From the NCBI GenBank assembly GCA_029844215.1, contig JAQGDG010000048.1, forward strand, positions 310,001-374,000: DNA of 64,000 nt. Direction: 5' to 3'. The position numbers and the translations under genes were made by a program. The notes under the pieces were generated by a model. It searched no databases and had not been told where the DNA came from. It was given only the letters and a program-made list of their open reading frames with translations. Positions 47,501 to 59,349 of the stretch are shown in pieces. Position 1 is the stretch's first letter. Each line of letters opens with the position of its first letter. This DNA is from Przewalskia tangutica. Lineage: Eukaryota; Streptophyta; Magnoliopsida; Solanales; Solanaceae.

Positions 47501-48179
47501 TATTTGGACACGTGGGACTCGCTGCTCACGCGGTATTCCTCGTGCTTTTCTATCATGATCGCCAAGAGGCGAAGGTATTCCACGCATGATTGATGTTGTG
47601 GGCATGAGACCCATTGTTATATCGAGTGATGACTTTGAGGCGCGAGTCCCCGACTAGACATGATCGCTATTTATCGTGAATCGTAGTTTGGTTATCATAC
47701 ATGTCTCGCTTATAGACTACTATGATTTCATTTACGATCTTCATGTTTCACATACTGTACTTGTCAGATCGACTTTCGGGCCGCTCATGCCGCAGTAAAG
47801 GTACACCCGCCGTTGATCCTCGCCTAGGGTCACAAGCCGTTTGGGAAAGCTCCGCTTTCTCCGGAGGCTTATCTTCGTATAGTCCTCGTTGTTGCAGTGC
47901 TTACATTCGTGGTATGACGGCCCCGTCCGCTGCCGTTGTCATATCATTCATGAGGTCCGTAGTATCGCTGCGCGTGACAGTTGTAATGGGATGTAACTGT
48001 TCAAATTGATATTTATTTATACTGAAGGTAACCGTTTTGGTTAGCCTGTCTTCTTATTTCACTGTCTTATTACATTGGCTTCATGTTATTGTTTTATGTT
48101 CCGCTGATTACTCTGATGTTGTATCACTAGGGTGCCCGGGGTAAGGCACCAGTCACGGGCCCGGGATCGGGTCGTGACA
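44569..48179 (+). repeat. 3' LTR of C
   Basis: Begins TGTTATACCCGTAGTTGCAG, ends GGGTCGTGACA and matches 38516-42203. It has many more small indels at CTG, CAG and GG sites than the 5' copy. Confidence 0.92.
45245..45256 (+). promoter_or_regulatory. TATA box of C 3' LTR
   Basis: CCTATAAATACC at the position equivalent to 39217. Confidence 0.6.
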
Positions 48180-48184
48180 AGAAG

Positions 48185-49579
48185 GCATGGAAATTGTTTT
48201 GGTCTACTTAAAAAGATAGTTGCTCTATTTTGATACTACGGGTATCGTGTGAATTTTTGTGAAAGAAATGGATCTTTTTAAAGAGTTAAAGTATGTAGTA
48301 CCTTGGGGTTAAAACCCCGATGTGTTGACATGAAATGAAAGTACCTTTTGTGAGTAACTTGCCTATGTTTTGTGATAGCCTTGTAATACTTTCTTGTTGT
48401 CTTGATAAAGTGAACATGTTCTGATGCTACGTGTGTTAGTGTCTTGTGACGTTGTGTGAGGGGGTTTTTCTTATTGTGCTTATGTTGTTTTAACGATAAG
48501 CCCGTTGTGCAGGTATTATATCACTTACCCCCGACTTGTTATGATGCCGGGTTAAGCTGCCTCGACGCGAGGAATACTCACGCGGGTCCACGGGACCTAT
48601 GCGAGTCGCGGAGTTCTGGAATGTGATGCGAGGAATACCTCACGCCGTCTACGTGGGTACGAGGATTGCGGAATCCGTGACGCCGCCGAGGTTAGCTTCT
48701 CGCGATGCGAGGAATACCTCACGCGCCTACGGCCTATGCGCGAATCGCGGAGTTCCAGATTAGACGCCAAGACAATGATATCGCGGGCGAAAGTGGCCCA
48801 CCTTCATCATTTGGCGGTGTAGAAATACCTCGTGATACGCTTTATAGCATTGTTGGTACTGGGTTCTAGTAGTCGCCATGCCTTCGCATTACCCCCGCAC
48901 GGTTTTATTATGACACGCTGGGACCCGTGTTCATGTATTCCTTGGTGTTTTATATCACTGATCGCCAAGCTGAGGGCGAATTCCATGGGCATGATTGATA
49001 TTGTGGGCATGAGACCAATGGTTATATTTGAGTGATGACTTTGAGGGCGTGAGTCCCTGACTTGACATGGCTGCTTACATATTGTATATTGTAAATTGGT
49101 TATCATATATGTCTCCTATTTTATATAGACTATTATGATTTCGCCATGATTTTCGCCACATACTTGGCACTGCAGATCGACCTCTTCGGGAGCCGCGCTC
49201 ATGCCGCAGTAGAGGTACATCACGTTGATCCTCGCCGTAGGATCACGTCAATTGCTGGGAAGCTCCGCTTCTCCGAGGCTTATCTTTTGCATGATTCCCG
49301 AGATTGTAGGTACTTGTACATTCGTGGTATGGCGGCCCCGTCCCGCCATAGTTGTTATAGAAATTCTGAGGTCCGTAGTATCACAAGGGTGGTTTGTAAA
49401 GGATGTAACTATTCAAGTTTTGGTTTATATATACACGCTAAAGGCGACATTTTCGTTAGATCGTTTTACTCTTTATTGTTTCATGTCTTTGTTTTTATAT
49501 TCCGCTGGTTACTCTGATGTATATCTACTTGGGTGCCCGGGTAAGGCACCAGTCACGGGCCCGGGATCGGGTCGTGACA
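48185..49579 (+). repeat. LTR D, segment 3 (LTR end)
   Basis: Continues D from 38515 and ends CGGGTCGTGACA at 49579. No primer binding site follows, so D is a solo LTR or a 3' LTR. GC-rich internal repeats (GATGCGAGGAATACCTCACGC type) lie at about 48555-48770. Confidence 0.85.
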
Positions 49580-50592
49580 AAAATGCCGTACGTAGTATTA
49601 TTAACCTATAATGACCATAATACGTCTATTAACTTCTAGTTTCAAACTTAGAATATTCCAAATGCAAAGCTACTAAATTCTACGGTAAATCGGACAGCAC
49701 TTCCTTTGTTTCTACATACTTTGCCACCTTTTTCAAGGCCGAATTCAATAACCAAACATGCCACATTTAAGGCTCAACAATGTAGTTATCAATAGGGGAT
49801 TACACGCCTACAAGACGTGTAAAATTCCGCCCCACAATTATATCAAACTAGTCCAAAAATACAATGTCAATTCGGCCAAAGGTGTATCAACATATCAACC
49901 TTTCCACTTTCCTTTTTCAATTCAAGTTATTTAGTATAACATGTTATCAAGCCTCAATTGAGTATAACTACTACAATCTTCAAGTAGGTAATATGCGACG
50001 ATTCTAATTAACGACCAAAATGTAATTAAATTTCAAATGACTCAACATGTCATTTTCGGATTGAGCTTCTAAACTTCCATAACCCTTACCAATATTCATA
50101 ACACATATCACATGATCACTTATAACTTATCATAACTTAGAATCTCCAATTACAAAAGTAAGATGAAGATTATTACCTCATTTAGCCCAAATATGATCCA
50201 AGATTACAAGTCGATCCTTAGCAACTTTAGCTCCTCTTTTCGACGTTCCAATCCACTCCAAGCAACCCTTAGAAGCTTATGAAGAACTCATCTTCAACTT
50301 CCAACTTCAAAGTTGAAGAACTCCTTAGGTTTTCGCCTTGCGACTAATACGAAAATGCCACTTTTTCGGGATCTTTCTATTGAGATACCCTTACAATACC
50401 CTTATGAACCTTGGTTTAAAGTGTGGAGCTTATTGGACAAAAATGGAAAAATTTTGTCTTGAAGGAACCCTCAAACCCGAGAGCTTCCAATAAGTGTTCT
50501 TCAATTCTTGAAATTTTTTCTAAGTGTAGAGCCTTTGTCTTGCTACTAGTACATATATATAACACAATGTAGGGTCAAGATTAGCACATATG
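49580..50592 (-). repeat. Region M: old, diverged minus-strand LTR fragment
   Basis: No gene. On the minus strand it parallels the middle of the type 1 LTR: TATA-like TTATATATATG near 50555, the region facing GGTTTCGGTTTGAGACT near 50330, AACTTCTAAGGGTTGCTTGG near 50270, and GGGCTAAATGAGGTAATAAT near 50170-50190. Similarity is much weaker than among the other LTRs. It appears to be the host into which both D and K were inserted. Confidence 0.6.
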
Positions 50593-51082
50593 TGTTATTC
50601 CCCGTAGTTCCAGGGTATGTATGTGAGGACGAACGTACGAGAATACAACAGAAATTTTGGAAAGAAAGAAAGGTGTGATTTTTCGACGGAAAAGTTTTCG
50701 GGTTTTGTGAAGGAAAAAGGATCGTTAATGGGAATTGGATTCCCAGATTTGGTATTTGGTCTTCTTGGATTATATTAGAATTATGAGATTTTATTTTCGG
50801 AAAAGGTCACGTGGGGCCCACGGGAGAAATTTACGGTTTTGTGGGGTCCGCTTTGTTTTTGAGATTTTCGGTATTTTGGATATTTTCGGAAGACGGAATA
50901 TTTTGATTTAATCGGGGCGACACGTGTCACCCCATGTGTCACTGGCCGAATTGGAGGGACAGTTGGCTTGGCCGAAATGGCCACGACACTGAGCACCATT
51001 TCGTTAGCCATGTGGGGTGGGACCCACACACACATGGCCCAATCTTGACCACCCACTTGTTATGATCTTAACCCTTGAATTC

Positions 51083-51094
51083 TCTATAAATACC
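51083..51094 (+). promoter_or_regulatory. TATA box of K 5' LTR
   Basis: CTCTATAAATACC, without the TTGGCC doublets seen in other copies. Confidence 0.6.
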
Positions 51095-52663
51095 CCCTTA
51101 AGTTGAAGACTAAATTCATCCCACACTTGAATACTTTCCAAAGCAAATACTCCCTCCCTTTAGGCTTGTGTTTCGCCCCCACATGTGTAGAAAATACTTT
51201 GAGTATTGTTGTATAATCCCAAATACCTTAGCCTAGTATCCCTAGTAGTATTCCAAGTTATTTCAATACTAGGAGCCCGGAAATATTACTTTATTCCAAT
51301 AGTCGCAAAGTGAAACCCTAGGAAAATCTTCCTAGCTTGGTTGAAGTGTTAAGAGAAGTTGTTTAGAAACTTCTAAGGGTCGCTTGGAGCGGGTTGGAGC
51401 GTAAGGAGTTGGAGTAAACGTTGATCAGGATCGACTTATAATCTTGGATAATTTTGGGCTTATCGAGGTAATGATCTATGTCCCCCTATTGTAATTGGAT
51501 ATTACATGTTGTAGTAAGTTATACTTGAGTATATTATATGAGGATAGAAGATTGATAGAATTGAACTGTATTTACATTGGACTGTATTTACAGTAGACTT
51601 GTAGTATTATTATGGAGTAGAATTGTACACGTCCGGTTAGACGGGTAACCCCCCCTTGGAGTTGTTGGCTTGGTAGCGGGCCTTGATAGAGGAGGAGATT
51701 TATGTGGTTGCGGGGGGGAGGTGCTGCCGAATTTTCCGTAGAATATGGAGCCTTGTTCTTAGAAATGTTCTACGAAGAGATCGAGAAATAGATGGACGTT
51801 TTGTGGCCTTTATAGGGTAAAGTACTACGAGTAGCGTATTCTACTTGAAGGGTGGAAAAGGCTAGCAAGGTTATAGTACTTTGGAGCGTTTTGCTTATTG
51901 TCGATAATCGTCGCGAGGTATGTGAACCTCTTCCTATCTTTTCTAGCATGATTGTTGTGAACTATGTAGTACGGTAGACGTACGTGTGCTAAACGAGTTT
52001 TGGTTGGTTTAAAACATAAGGTGTTATAATAGCTTTATGGGAAGTTAGTTATAACGACTTTATGTAGGTAAAAGAATGTTTATTGATTTTAGAAGTTAAG
52101 AGACTTGATCTTAAAAGATAAGAGACTTAACTTATAAATGACGTTTTATGAAATATTAAGGACTATGAGTTTTGTTAAAAAGTTGTGAAACCTCATTCGT
52201 AAGTAATGAGTACTTGACTTTTAAAGAATAACGTTTTACTGATTTCGGAAATGAGAATAAGTATCGAACAAACCACTGCAGCGTTAATAAAGGAAAATGT
52301 ATTGACTAATTAACTATATTAAAACCAGTAGTAACCTCCATCTGCATAGAAGCTAAGATAAGACAAAATTGTATTACATTTTCTAGATCATGGCTGCTTT
52401 AATAAGATTGTTATAAACAAAAATAACTACTCACACATAAGGCATATGTTACTCAATGGTTTTAAAAAGAGATTACGTTATTTGAATAAGACTATGAACT
52501 ATGAAATCTTTTGAAAATAAGAGACTTGAGTATTTGAAATTAGGCAACTTGAACTTTTGGAAAAGAATGTTGTTACTTGACTTTAAAAGGGAAAGTGTTT
52601 GGGTTTAAAAGGAAGGCATGGTAGTGTCTTAATCTGTCTTAAAAGAGAGTTTAAACGTTATGG

Positions 52664-52892
52664 CCGATTTTTCCTCGAGTCCCATGGGATGGGCCGAGAT
52701 ATGTATTCCACCCGATTTTTCCTCGAGTCCCACGGACGGGCCGAGATATGTATTCCACCCGATTTTTCCTCGAGTCCCCGATGGGCCGAGATACGTATTC
52801 CACCCGATTTTTCCTCGAGTCCCACGGACGGGCCGAGATATGTATTCCACCCGATTCCACCTCAAGTCCCACGGTATGGGCCGAGACATGTT
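52664..52892 (+). repeat. 47-base tandem array in K LTR
   Basis: Nearly five units starting near 52664, 52712, 52759, 52804 and 52851. Each reads CCGATTTTTCCTCGAGTCCC, then GGGCCGAGATATGTATTCCA. All six frames are partly open because the unit lacks stops; these are not proteins. Confidence 0.92.
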
Positions 52893-53497
52893 ATACGATT
52901 ACACGATTTATACCTAGACTAACTGGCGAGGAAGGAGTTCTACGCACGAGGATGAATTTGGCGTGAGTCCCCGGCTCGACATGACCGCTTATGTTGTGAA
53001 TCGTTGTTTGGTTATCATACATGTCTTTGCTTTATTTTAGTCGTCATGATTTCATTTACGTGATTTTCGCCACATACTGTACTGTTATCGACTCCTTCGG
53101 CCGCGTTCACGCCGCAGTAGAGGTACATCGGTGTGGATCCTCGCTCATGTGATCACAGTTTGGGAAGCTCCGTTTCTCCGGAGGCTTATCTTTTGGTATA
53201 GTCCCCTGTCATTGTAGGTACTTGTACATTCAGGGGTATGGCGGGGCCCTATCTCGTCATAGTTGTTGTTACACTCTTAGAGGTCTGTAGTACTATTGTG
53301 GGCAGGGTTGTAAGGATTGTAACTGTTTGGTTTTATGTATATACATGAAGGTAACCATTTTGGTTAGCCTGGTTTATTATGTTGTCTCTTGTTTCCTGTT
53401 TAAATTTTATTTCCGCTGATTTTCTCTGATGTTGTTATCACTAGGGTGCACGGGGTAAGGCACCAGTCGCGGGCCCGAGATCGGGTCGTGACAAAAG

Positions 53498-53509
53498 TGG
53501 TATCAGAGC
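53498..53509 (+). other. Primer binding site of K (tRNA-Met)
   Basis: TGGTATCAGAGC, the only copy in the window with the unaltered initiator tRNA-Met complement. Confidence 0.92.
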
Positions 53510-53691
53510 AGTTAGTCTTCAGAAAGTGTCTGCATCGTATCTAGTAGTCTTGATTATCGGCGTGTTGTGCACCACATCTATAATCGTGAGGTCGCAGGAT
53601 ATCTAGGATTGATTTCTATTCTTCTCACTCGAGATCGTGCCTTAGAGCCGTGTTGAAAGTGGACTCTCCGACGTATTCTTTTATGCCGCTT

Positions 53692-54715
53692 ATGCCCACG
53701 CGAGGCAATCCGTGGCCCGTAAGGCAAATGGTAGGAGTCGCGAGTAGAGTAGGCGGTCTCTACCGAGACCACAAGACTGAGCCTCCACCCACACCGGAGC
53801 AAGAGATGGGTTACGCGAGATGGCCCGCTTATTGGCCGTGATAGTGGCAAGGCACGGCGACAGCCGATGCAGCAATTCCGCACCGAGTACCGTAGTTCAC
53901 CCGAGATCGGATAGTTTGAGATCGCGACTTTCTCGAAGCCGCCGCAGTTTTATGGGTCGAGGCCGAGGATGATCCGCAAGAGTTCATTCGATAGTTACTG
54001 GATCGAGAGTGATCAAGGCTTCGAGACCGAGTCGCTGGTCTTAGGTTCGCATCGGCCGCGTGATACCGCAATGATCGTTTGATTCGCGAGCCGCCCCGGG
54101 GAGCATGCTCCACTATTCGGGGACGAGTTCTCAGAGGCATTTCTCACCACTTCGCTCCGCAGATGGCGAGGGCACGGCCGATAGATTTACGCCGACAGAG
54201 AGGCGTGCCCGAATACAACGTGGAGTTCACTCATTAGCTCGGCATGTCCTCGCGTTAGTAGCCGATATGGAGGACAGAGTACACCGCCACGCCACCGCTC
54301 GATGACTACTTGGCAGGCTTGTTCGTGTAGCTCTTCACCGCATGGACATTGCCCGCATGCAGCTTATGCACTTGGATGTGAGGAGCGATGGGTCGACTAA
54401 TGACCGAGATCGCCAGGTGCGGCCGTAACGCAGGTCCTTGTAACTTTCGAGGCGGACCGCCTCAAAGAAGAGTTAGTTATGCACCTCCGCCAAGACAGAG
54501 TGGTCCTCCGCGCCTTCGTGACGTTCGGTATTCGAGCCGGTCGAGCTCCAGGGCTTTTGGTTCACAGGTATACATGGGTTCTAGCCAGCCGGGTTCATGG
54601 TTCCCTCAGTGTGTGAGATGCAGCAAGCGTCATCCCGGGGAGTGTTGTCTTTATCGTGCTTGTTTCACTCGCGTCGCATGGCCATACGACGAGATCGCCC
54701 TGTAAGGAGGGATAC
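53692..54715 (+). pseudogene. gag of element K (frameshifted)
   Basis: The start is the ATG at 53692 (MPTRGNPWP). The region includes the ADMEDRVHRHATAR stretch near 54260-54300, RNAGPCNFRGGPPQRRVSYA near 54425-54485 (proline-rich), and a nucleocapsid part at 54600-54690 reading QCVRCSKRHPGECCLYRACF, part of a CCHC-type zinc-binding region. It has near full-length Gag architecture, unlike C and G. L interrupts K about 60 bases downstream. Confidence 0.78.
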
Positions 54716-55175
54716 AGTAGAATGACGCAGCCACGGTCCGTGGCAGTTCATCGCTTTTATAGCTATGCGCCTGTTATACCTCAGATTTCAGTATGTACAT
54801 AAGGAATACGCATAAAGTCTAGCCTTAAAGTTTAGGCACAAAACGTTTTTCTTGGGCACAACTCACAAAACGAATAGTTTTCCGACGAAACGTTTCCACA
54901 AATTCGTAGGCAAATTCCGCCATGCCATTTCTAATTTTTATGATTTTTCCGAGAGACGAAACATTTTGTACCAACGGAGGGCGACACTTGGCACCCTCCA
55001 ATGGTGGACTTGAAATCGCCCATGGACGAATTGGACAAAGTGTGGCACGCTTTTTGTGCCTTTGCACAAGTCAAGGAGTTGGTAGGATATTTTGTGTTCG
55101 ACACTTGCCTAAATCTTCACCCTACACTTGCCTTGCACTTGGCATCATCTTCGCCCTTGGTTGGCCACTTCTTGA

Positions 55176-55187
55176 CCTATAAATACC
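55176..55187 (+). promoter_or_regulatory. TATA box of L 5' LTR
   Basis: CCTATAAATACC; this would drive the genomic RNA of L. Confidence 0.65.
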
Positions 55188-55899
55188 CCTTAGAGATGAA
55201 GAGTTCTTCATCCACAAATTACTTCCAAGTCTTGAAAAACCTCTCCTCTCCTTAAGCTTGTTCGTCCAAAGCTATCCCCTCGAGTGAGTTTGGCCGAGGC
55301 CTTCCCCTAGCCTAGCCGAAATCTACCCCCTCCCTTGGTAGAAAAGTTGCCTTCTTGTATTGTTATAATGCCCAAAATACCCTAGCCCAAATCCCTTAGT
55401 ACTTAGTAGAAGTTGTGAAGAACTTCTAAGGTTTCTCGAGCATACAACTTAGAGCAAAACCTTGCTCAGCGCGACTTTATCTAGGATATTATTGGGCTTA
55501 CCGAGGTAACTAATCCTAACCTCTTTTGAATTAGAGAATACTTACTGTAGTAGTATAAGAATAAGTATTAGATACTTAGAAGAATATTGCATATAGAATT
55601 GAATCAAGTATCACAAAGAAGCGGTTTAAAGAAGAATAATCAAATCAGATTTGCATAGACTGTTTTCACAGAGACTTGAGTAGCTCACCGGTAGGGAAGT
55701 ACGCCCAATTTTCCGTAGGATATAGAACCCTCTGCTTAGAATCACAAAGTAGTTCAACGTTGATAGGCGTGTCGACTATTATAGGTCGATTCTTCTGCGC
55801 GACATATTCAACTTGGCGGTGGTTTTCACGGAAGGTATGTGATTCTTCCTAAAGCATGATATTTTATAATATATATGTAGTACGGTAGACGCATACGTG

Positions 55900-56015
55900 T
55901 TAATCGATAATACTTACGAATGCCTCACGCTTAAGCTCGAATAACACTTACAGAATGCCTCACGCATAAGCTCGATAATACTTACGGAATGCCTCACGCT
56001 TAAGCTCGAATAATA
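55900..56015 (+). repeat. 37-base minisatellite in L 5' LTR
   Basis: Three units of GATAATACTTACGGAATGCC then TCACGCTTAAGCTC, slightly shortened by indels. Confidence 0.75.
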
Positions 56016-57210
56016 AAGAATCAAAACATTTCAAAAGAATATTGAATCATTTTTAATGTAAGAGAACTAATTGGTTTTAAATGTAGCTTAAGAGTTATAC
56101 TAGCTTTATGGGAAGTTAAGTATAACCACTTAAGAGTGATAAAAGAAACAGCTTTGCCTATGTGATTATAATGCACTTATATCAATCGTGAAAGAATAAT
56201 AAGATGGTTTGATAAGTAGAGATAATATGATGCTATGTGTGTTAGTGTCTTGTAACGTTTGTATAAGAGAGTATTCTTGTTGTGCTTCTGTTGTTTAAAG
56301 ATAAGCTGTTATGTTAGTGTACTATCACTCACCTCTTGACATATTACAGGGGTTGTCGCCTCCGACGCGGGTAGACTCAGTGATGCAGGACCATGATTCG
56401 AGAATACCTCATGCGGGTCCAAGGGACCTATGCGAGCTACGGAGTTCCGTGTTAGTGATGCGGGTTACACCTCACGCGCCTATGTGGGCTACGCGACTAC
56501 GAGTCCGGGGCGACGCCGAGGAGTAGCTACCTCGATGCGGGGTTATGTACCCTACGCGGGCCTATGTGAGTGGCCTACGCGACTACGAGAGTCCGTGATT
56601 AGTCTTGCATGGTGATACTACGCAATTGGCCCCGCTCGATCATTCGCAGCTAGAAAAGACTCGCATAGTTTACCTATTGTTGCTCTTGTTTATGATGTGG
56701 CACTATGTGCGTCCCCTTCGTTGTTTCATACATACTTGCAAAACCGATTTTAAAATGATATGTTTTCATTTAAGTATTTTACGCTTCATATACTTAGTAC
56801 TGTTGTCGACCTCCTTCGGTGGCTGCGTTCATGCCGCAGTAAGGGCAAGCAGTGCTAGATCCACATTCTTAGGATCTCTACGTTGGTGTCGTGAGCTCCA
56901 TCCTTTCCGAGGCTCTACTTTTGGGTATGATCTCCCCGTTGTAGATAGTTTTGTATGCGAGGTATGGCGGCCCCGTCCCGCCATAGTTGTATATTTCCTT
57001 AGAGGTCTGTAGTCATGTTGTACAAGATTCGGATGTAATCTTAAACCATGTTTATATACATATGCCAAAGGCGATGTTTTCTCACTTAAAGCGTGTCTTA
57101 TTTTATAAACTGTTTATGTCTTGTTTTATATTTCCGCCGATTACTCGATGTATGACTACTTGGGTGCCGGTCTTAGGCACCATCACGCCCCGAATGGGTC
57201 GTGACAAAAG

Positions 57211-57223
57211 TGGTATCGTGAGC
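57211..57223 (+). other. Primer binding site of L (tRNA-Met)
   Basis: TGGTATCGTGAGC, four bases after the LTR end. Confidence 0.8.
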
Positions 57224-57406
57224 GATTAATCCTGAAAGTGTCTACGCATCGTATCTAGTAGAGTCTTGATTATCGTGTGTTGCGCACCACACCAATAATC
57301 GTGAGGCTATAAGATATTTAGGATTGGTTTCCATTCTTCTCACTCGAGATCGTGCTTTAGAGTCGTGTTAAAATTGGACCTCTAACGTATTCCTTTCAGA
57401 AGAGTT

Positions 57407-58500
57407 ATGCCTCCACGTAAGGCAACCCGGCCCGTAGCGGCAAGGCAGCCGAGGAGCCGCCGGACACCGAGAGTTACGAGGGCTCGTGCCCGCCTATACC
57501 GCAGACGGCGAGTTCTATGACGCCGCCGCCCCAAATAGAGACCACAGCACCCACACCTCCCGCCCCACACCGGGCGGAGGAGTTAGGGTACAAGGAGATG
57601 GCCCACTATTGGCTAGAGTTGTGGCCGATACGAGGATAGGTCAGATGCGATCAGCTCCAGCCTCAGCTCCTGGCCGCACCCGTGCACCCGAGGCGAATAG
57701 TTTGAGGCTACGAGATTTCTTGAGTTGTAGCCCGCCGAGTTTTACTGGTCGAGGCCGGAGGATGATCCGCAGAGTTCATCCGCCGCCACAGAGGATCATG
57801 CGGTGATCAAGGCCTCGAGACGCAGTCCGTGACCTTCGCGCAGATCGCGTGATACCGCAATGATTGGTTTGATTCACGGAGTTATCCCGGAGAGCACGCC
57901 CCCGCCTACTTGGGATGAGTTCTCGCAGGCTTTCTCACTCACTTCTTGCCTCCACAGATGAGGAGGGCGCGGCCGATAGATTTTTACCGCCGAGGCAGAG
58001 GACGACCGCCGTGAGTACAATGTCGAGTTTGATTCATCGCTCGATATGTCCCGGGTTGGTAGCTAATATGGAGGATAGGGTGCACCGCCACGCCACCGCT
58101 AGATGACTATATGGCCGAGTCGTGCGGGTGTTTCTTCACCGGGTATGGACATTACCCGCACGCAGCTCATGCTCTTGGATGTGAGCGAGCGTGAGACCGC
58201 CGGCCGACAAAGCAGCAGGCAGTGACGGCAGGTCTTTGGTGGCTATCGTGGTGGCGGCCTCAGAAGCCTAGATTTGCACCACGCCACCAGAGCACTCGCA
58301 CCGCCCTCAAGACACCGGAGATATTCGAGGCGCACTGTGGCCCCGGGACTTCGCACATCCGAGCGCAGAGGTTCGGCGATCGGACCACCCCTCGCGTGGC
58401 GGTGCGGTGATCCCACTTCGAGTTGTGGTGCTACGAGTTTGTTTTAGTCAGGCCGCAGGTCACTATGCGAGGAACCGTCCACTGCGGCAAGGCGCGATGG
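57407..58500 (+). pseudogene. gag of element L (frameshifted)
   Basis: The start is the ATG at 57407 (MPPRKATRP). It aligns with B's gag throughout, including the EDDRREYNVEF region near 57995-58030 and the DRVHRHATA stretch near 58075-58105. The nucleocapsid zinc-knuckle region lies near 58425-58480, with GHYARN readable. Broken by many short indels. Gag would form the particle and package element RNA. Confidence 0.78.
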
Positions 58501-58654
58501 TAGTGGTCACCACGAGTTCTTTCACGGTCTTCTTCATCCCCGACAGCTACTCGGAGGGCAAGGTACTCACGGACCAGCAGGCCGCGGCGAAGTCGTGGCG
58601 CGTCCCGCCTAGCGGTCCTAGAACCGCATTTATGCTCCGCCCACCGACAGATCG

Positions 58655-59160
58655 TGAGGCCTCACCGATGTCGCCACAGTACCTTATCGCTTCGGTTTGA
58701 TGTGTATGCTTTGATAGATCCGGTTCTACTGGCCCCATATATCTCCCTTGTTGCTAGTAGGATAGGATAGAGCCCGAGTCCATAGACCCTTTCGAGGTAG
58801 CTACGCCAGGGTGATTCGGTGGTAGCTCGGCGGTATATAGAGCTTGTCCCGTGACCATTTACGATCGTCGGACCCTAGCCGACTTGATAGAGTGGAGATG
58901 ATTGACTTCGACGTGATCACGGGATGGATTGGCTAGCCTCTTGCTACGCCAATGTAGACGCAGAGAGAGAGTAGTACGGTTCCAGTTTCTGAGGAGCCTG
59001 TTGAGCGAGGAGCACGGTATCGCCGAGTGGTAGGTTTATTTCCTACCTCAAGGCTAGGAAGATGGTGCGCGAAGGGTATATCTACCATCTCGCTCGTGTT
59101 TGATGCCGAGGTCGCGTACCAGATTTTCCGTCGGGCCCAGGGTCGAGAGTTCCCAGACGT
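58655..59160 (+). pseudogene. Aspartic protease region of L
   Basis: MSPQYLIAS near 58668-58700, then an ALIDP segment near 58708-58722 with the active-site aspartate. The following residues read Val-Leu, as in B, apparently from the loss of one G. Downstream bases to about 59100 match the protease-RT linker, with FISYLKARKMV-type and IYHLARV-type sequence near 59035-59100. Confidence 0.7.
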
Positions 59161-59349
59161 GTTTCCGCACGACCTCCGTATCCTCCCAAGAGGAGATTGA
59201 GTTTTGTATTGACATATTGCACACACTGCCTATTTCCATTCCGCCATACAGAATGGCACCCGCCGAGAGAGTCAAGGATCACCTTAGAGATTTGCCGGAG
59301 AAGGGCTTCATCAGCCTAGTGTTTCTCCCGGGAGCGCCAGATTGTTCGT

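Larger units (their letters stand above)
38516..48179 (+). mobile_element. Element C: complete type 1 pol-less LTR element
   Basis: A 9,664-base element with LTRs of 3,688 and 3,611 bases, an AGAAG target duplication, primer binding site, shortened gag, non-coding interior, palindrome and polypurine tract. The interior is only 2,365 bases and holds no protease, RT or RNase H; a decayed integrase fragment is present. The structure fits a large non-autonomous LTR element related to G and J. Confidence 0.92.
50593..53493 (+). repeat. 5' LTR of K
   Basis: A 2,901-base LTR from TGTTATTCCCCGTAGTTCC to GGGTCGTGACA. U3 has CACGTGGGGCC near 50808 and GACACGTGTC near 50930. It is the most diverged of the type 1 LTRs and up to about 52600 has clean CTG/CAG sites. 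It lacks the GC-rich repeats and has a 47-base array instead. Confidence 0.88.
50593..54771 (+). mobile_element. Element K: type 1-like element, interrupted by L
   Basis: 5' LTR (50593-53493), an intact primer binding site and a gag region up to 54771, where L is inserted; the remainder lies beyond the window. After gag it reads TTATAGCTATGCGCC, matching the start of C's non-coding interior (43160-43173), which suggests K is also pol-less, but this cannot be confirmed. Confidence 0.82.
54772..57206 (+). repeat. 5' LTR of L
   Basis: A 2,435-base type 2 LTR from TGTTATACCTCAGATTTC to GGGTCGTGACA. Confidence 0.9.

Noticed and set aside
38516..48179. Dating insertions from LTR-LTR divergence
   Set aside because: Most differences between paired LTRs are small indels at CTG/CAG/GG sites that may be sequencing artefacts, so any age would be misleading.
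49580..50592. Possible host gene in the only stretch outside the recent elements
   Set aside because: No open frame of useful length, and LTR landmarks can be followed in order on the minus strand.
52599..52922. Repeat protein of about 107 residues with FSSSP and PRYVFHP units
   Set aside because: Open frames appear in several phases on both strands over the same 47-base array inside an LTR, which is what a stop-free tandem repeat gives by chance.
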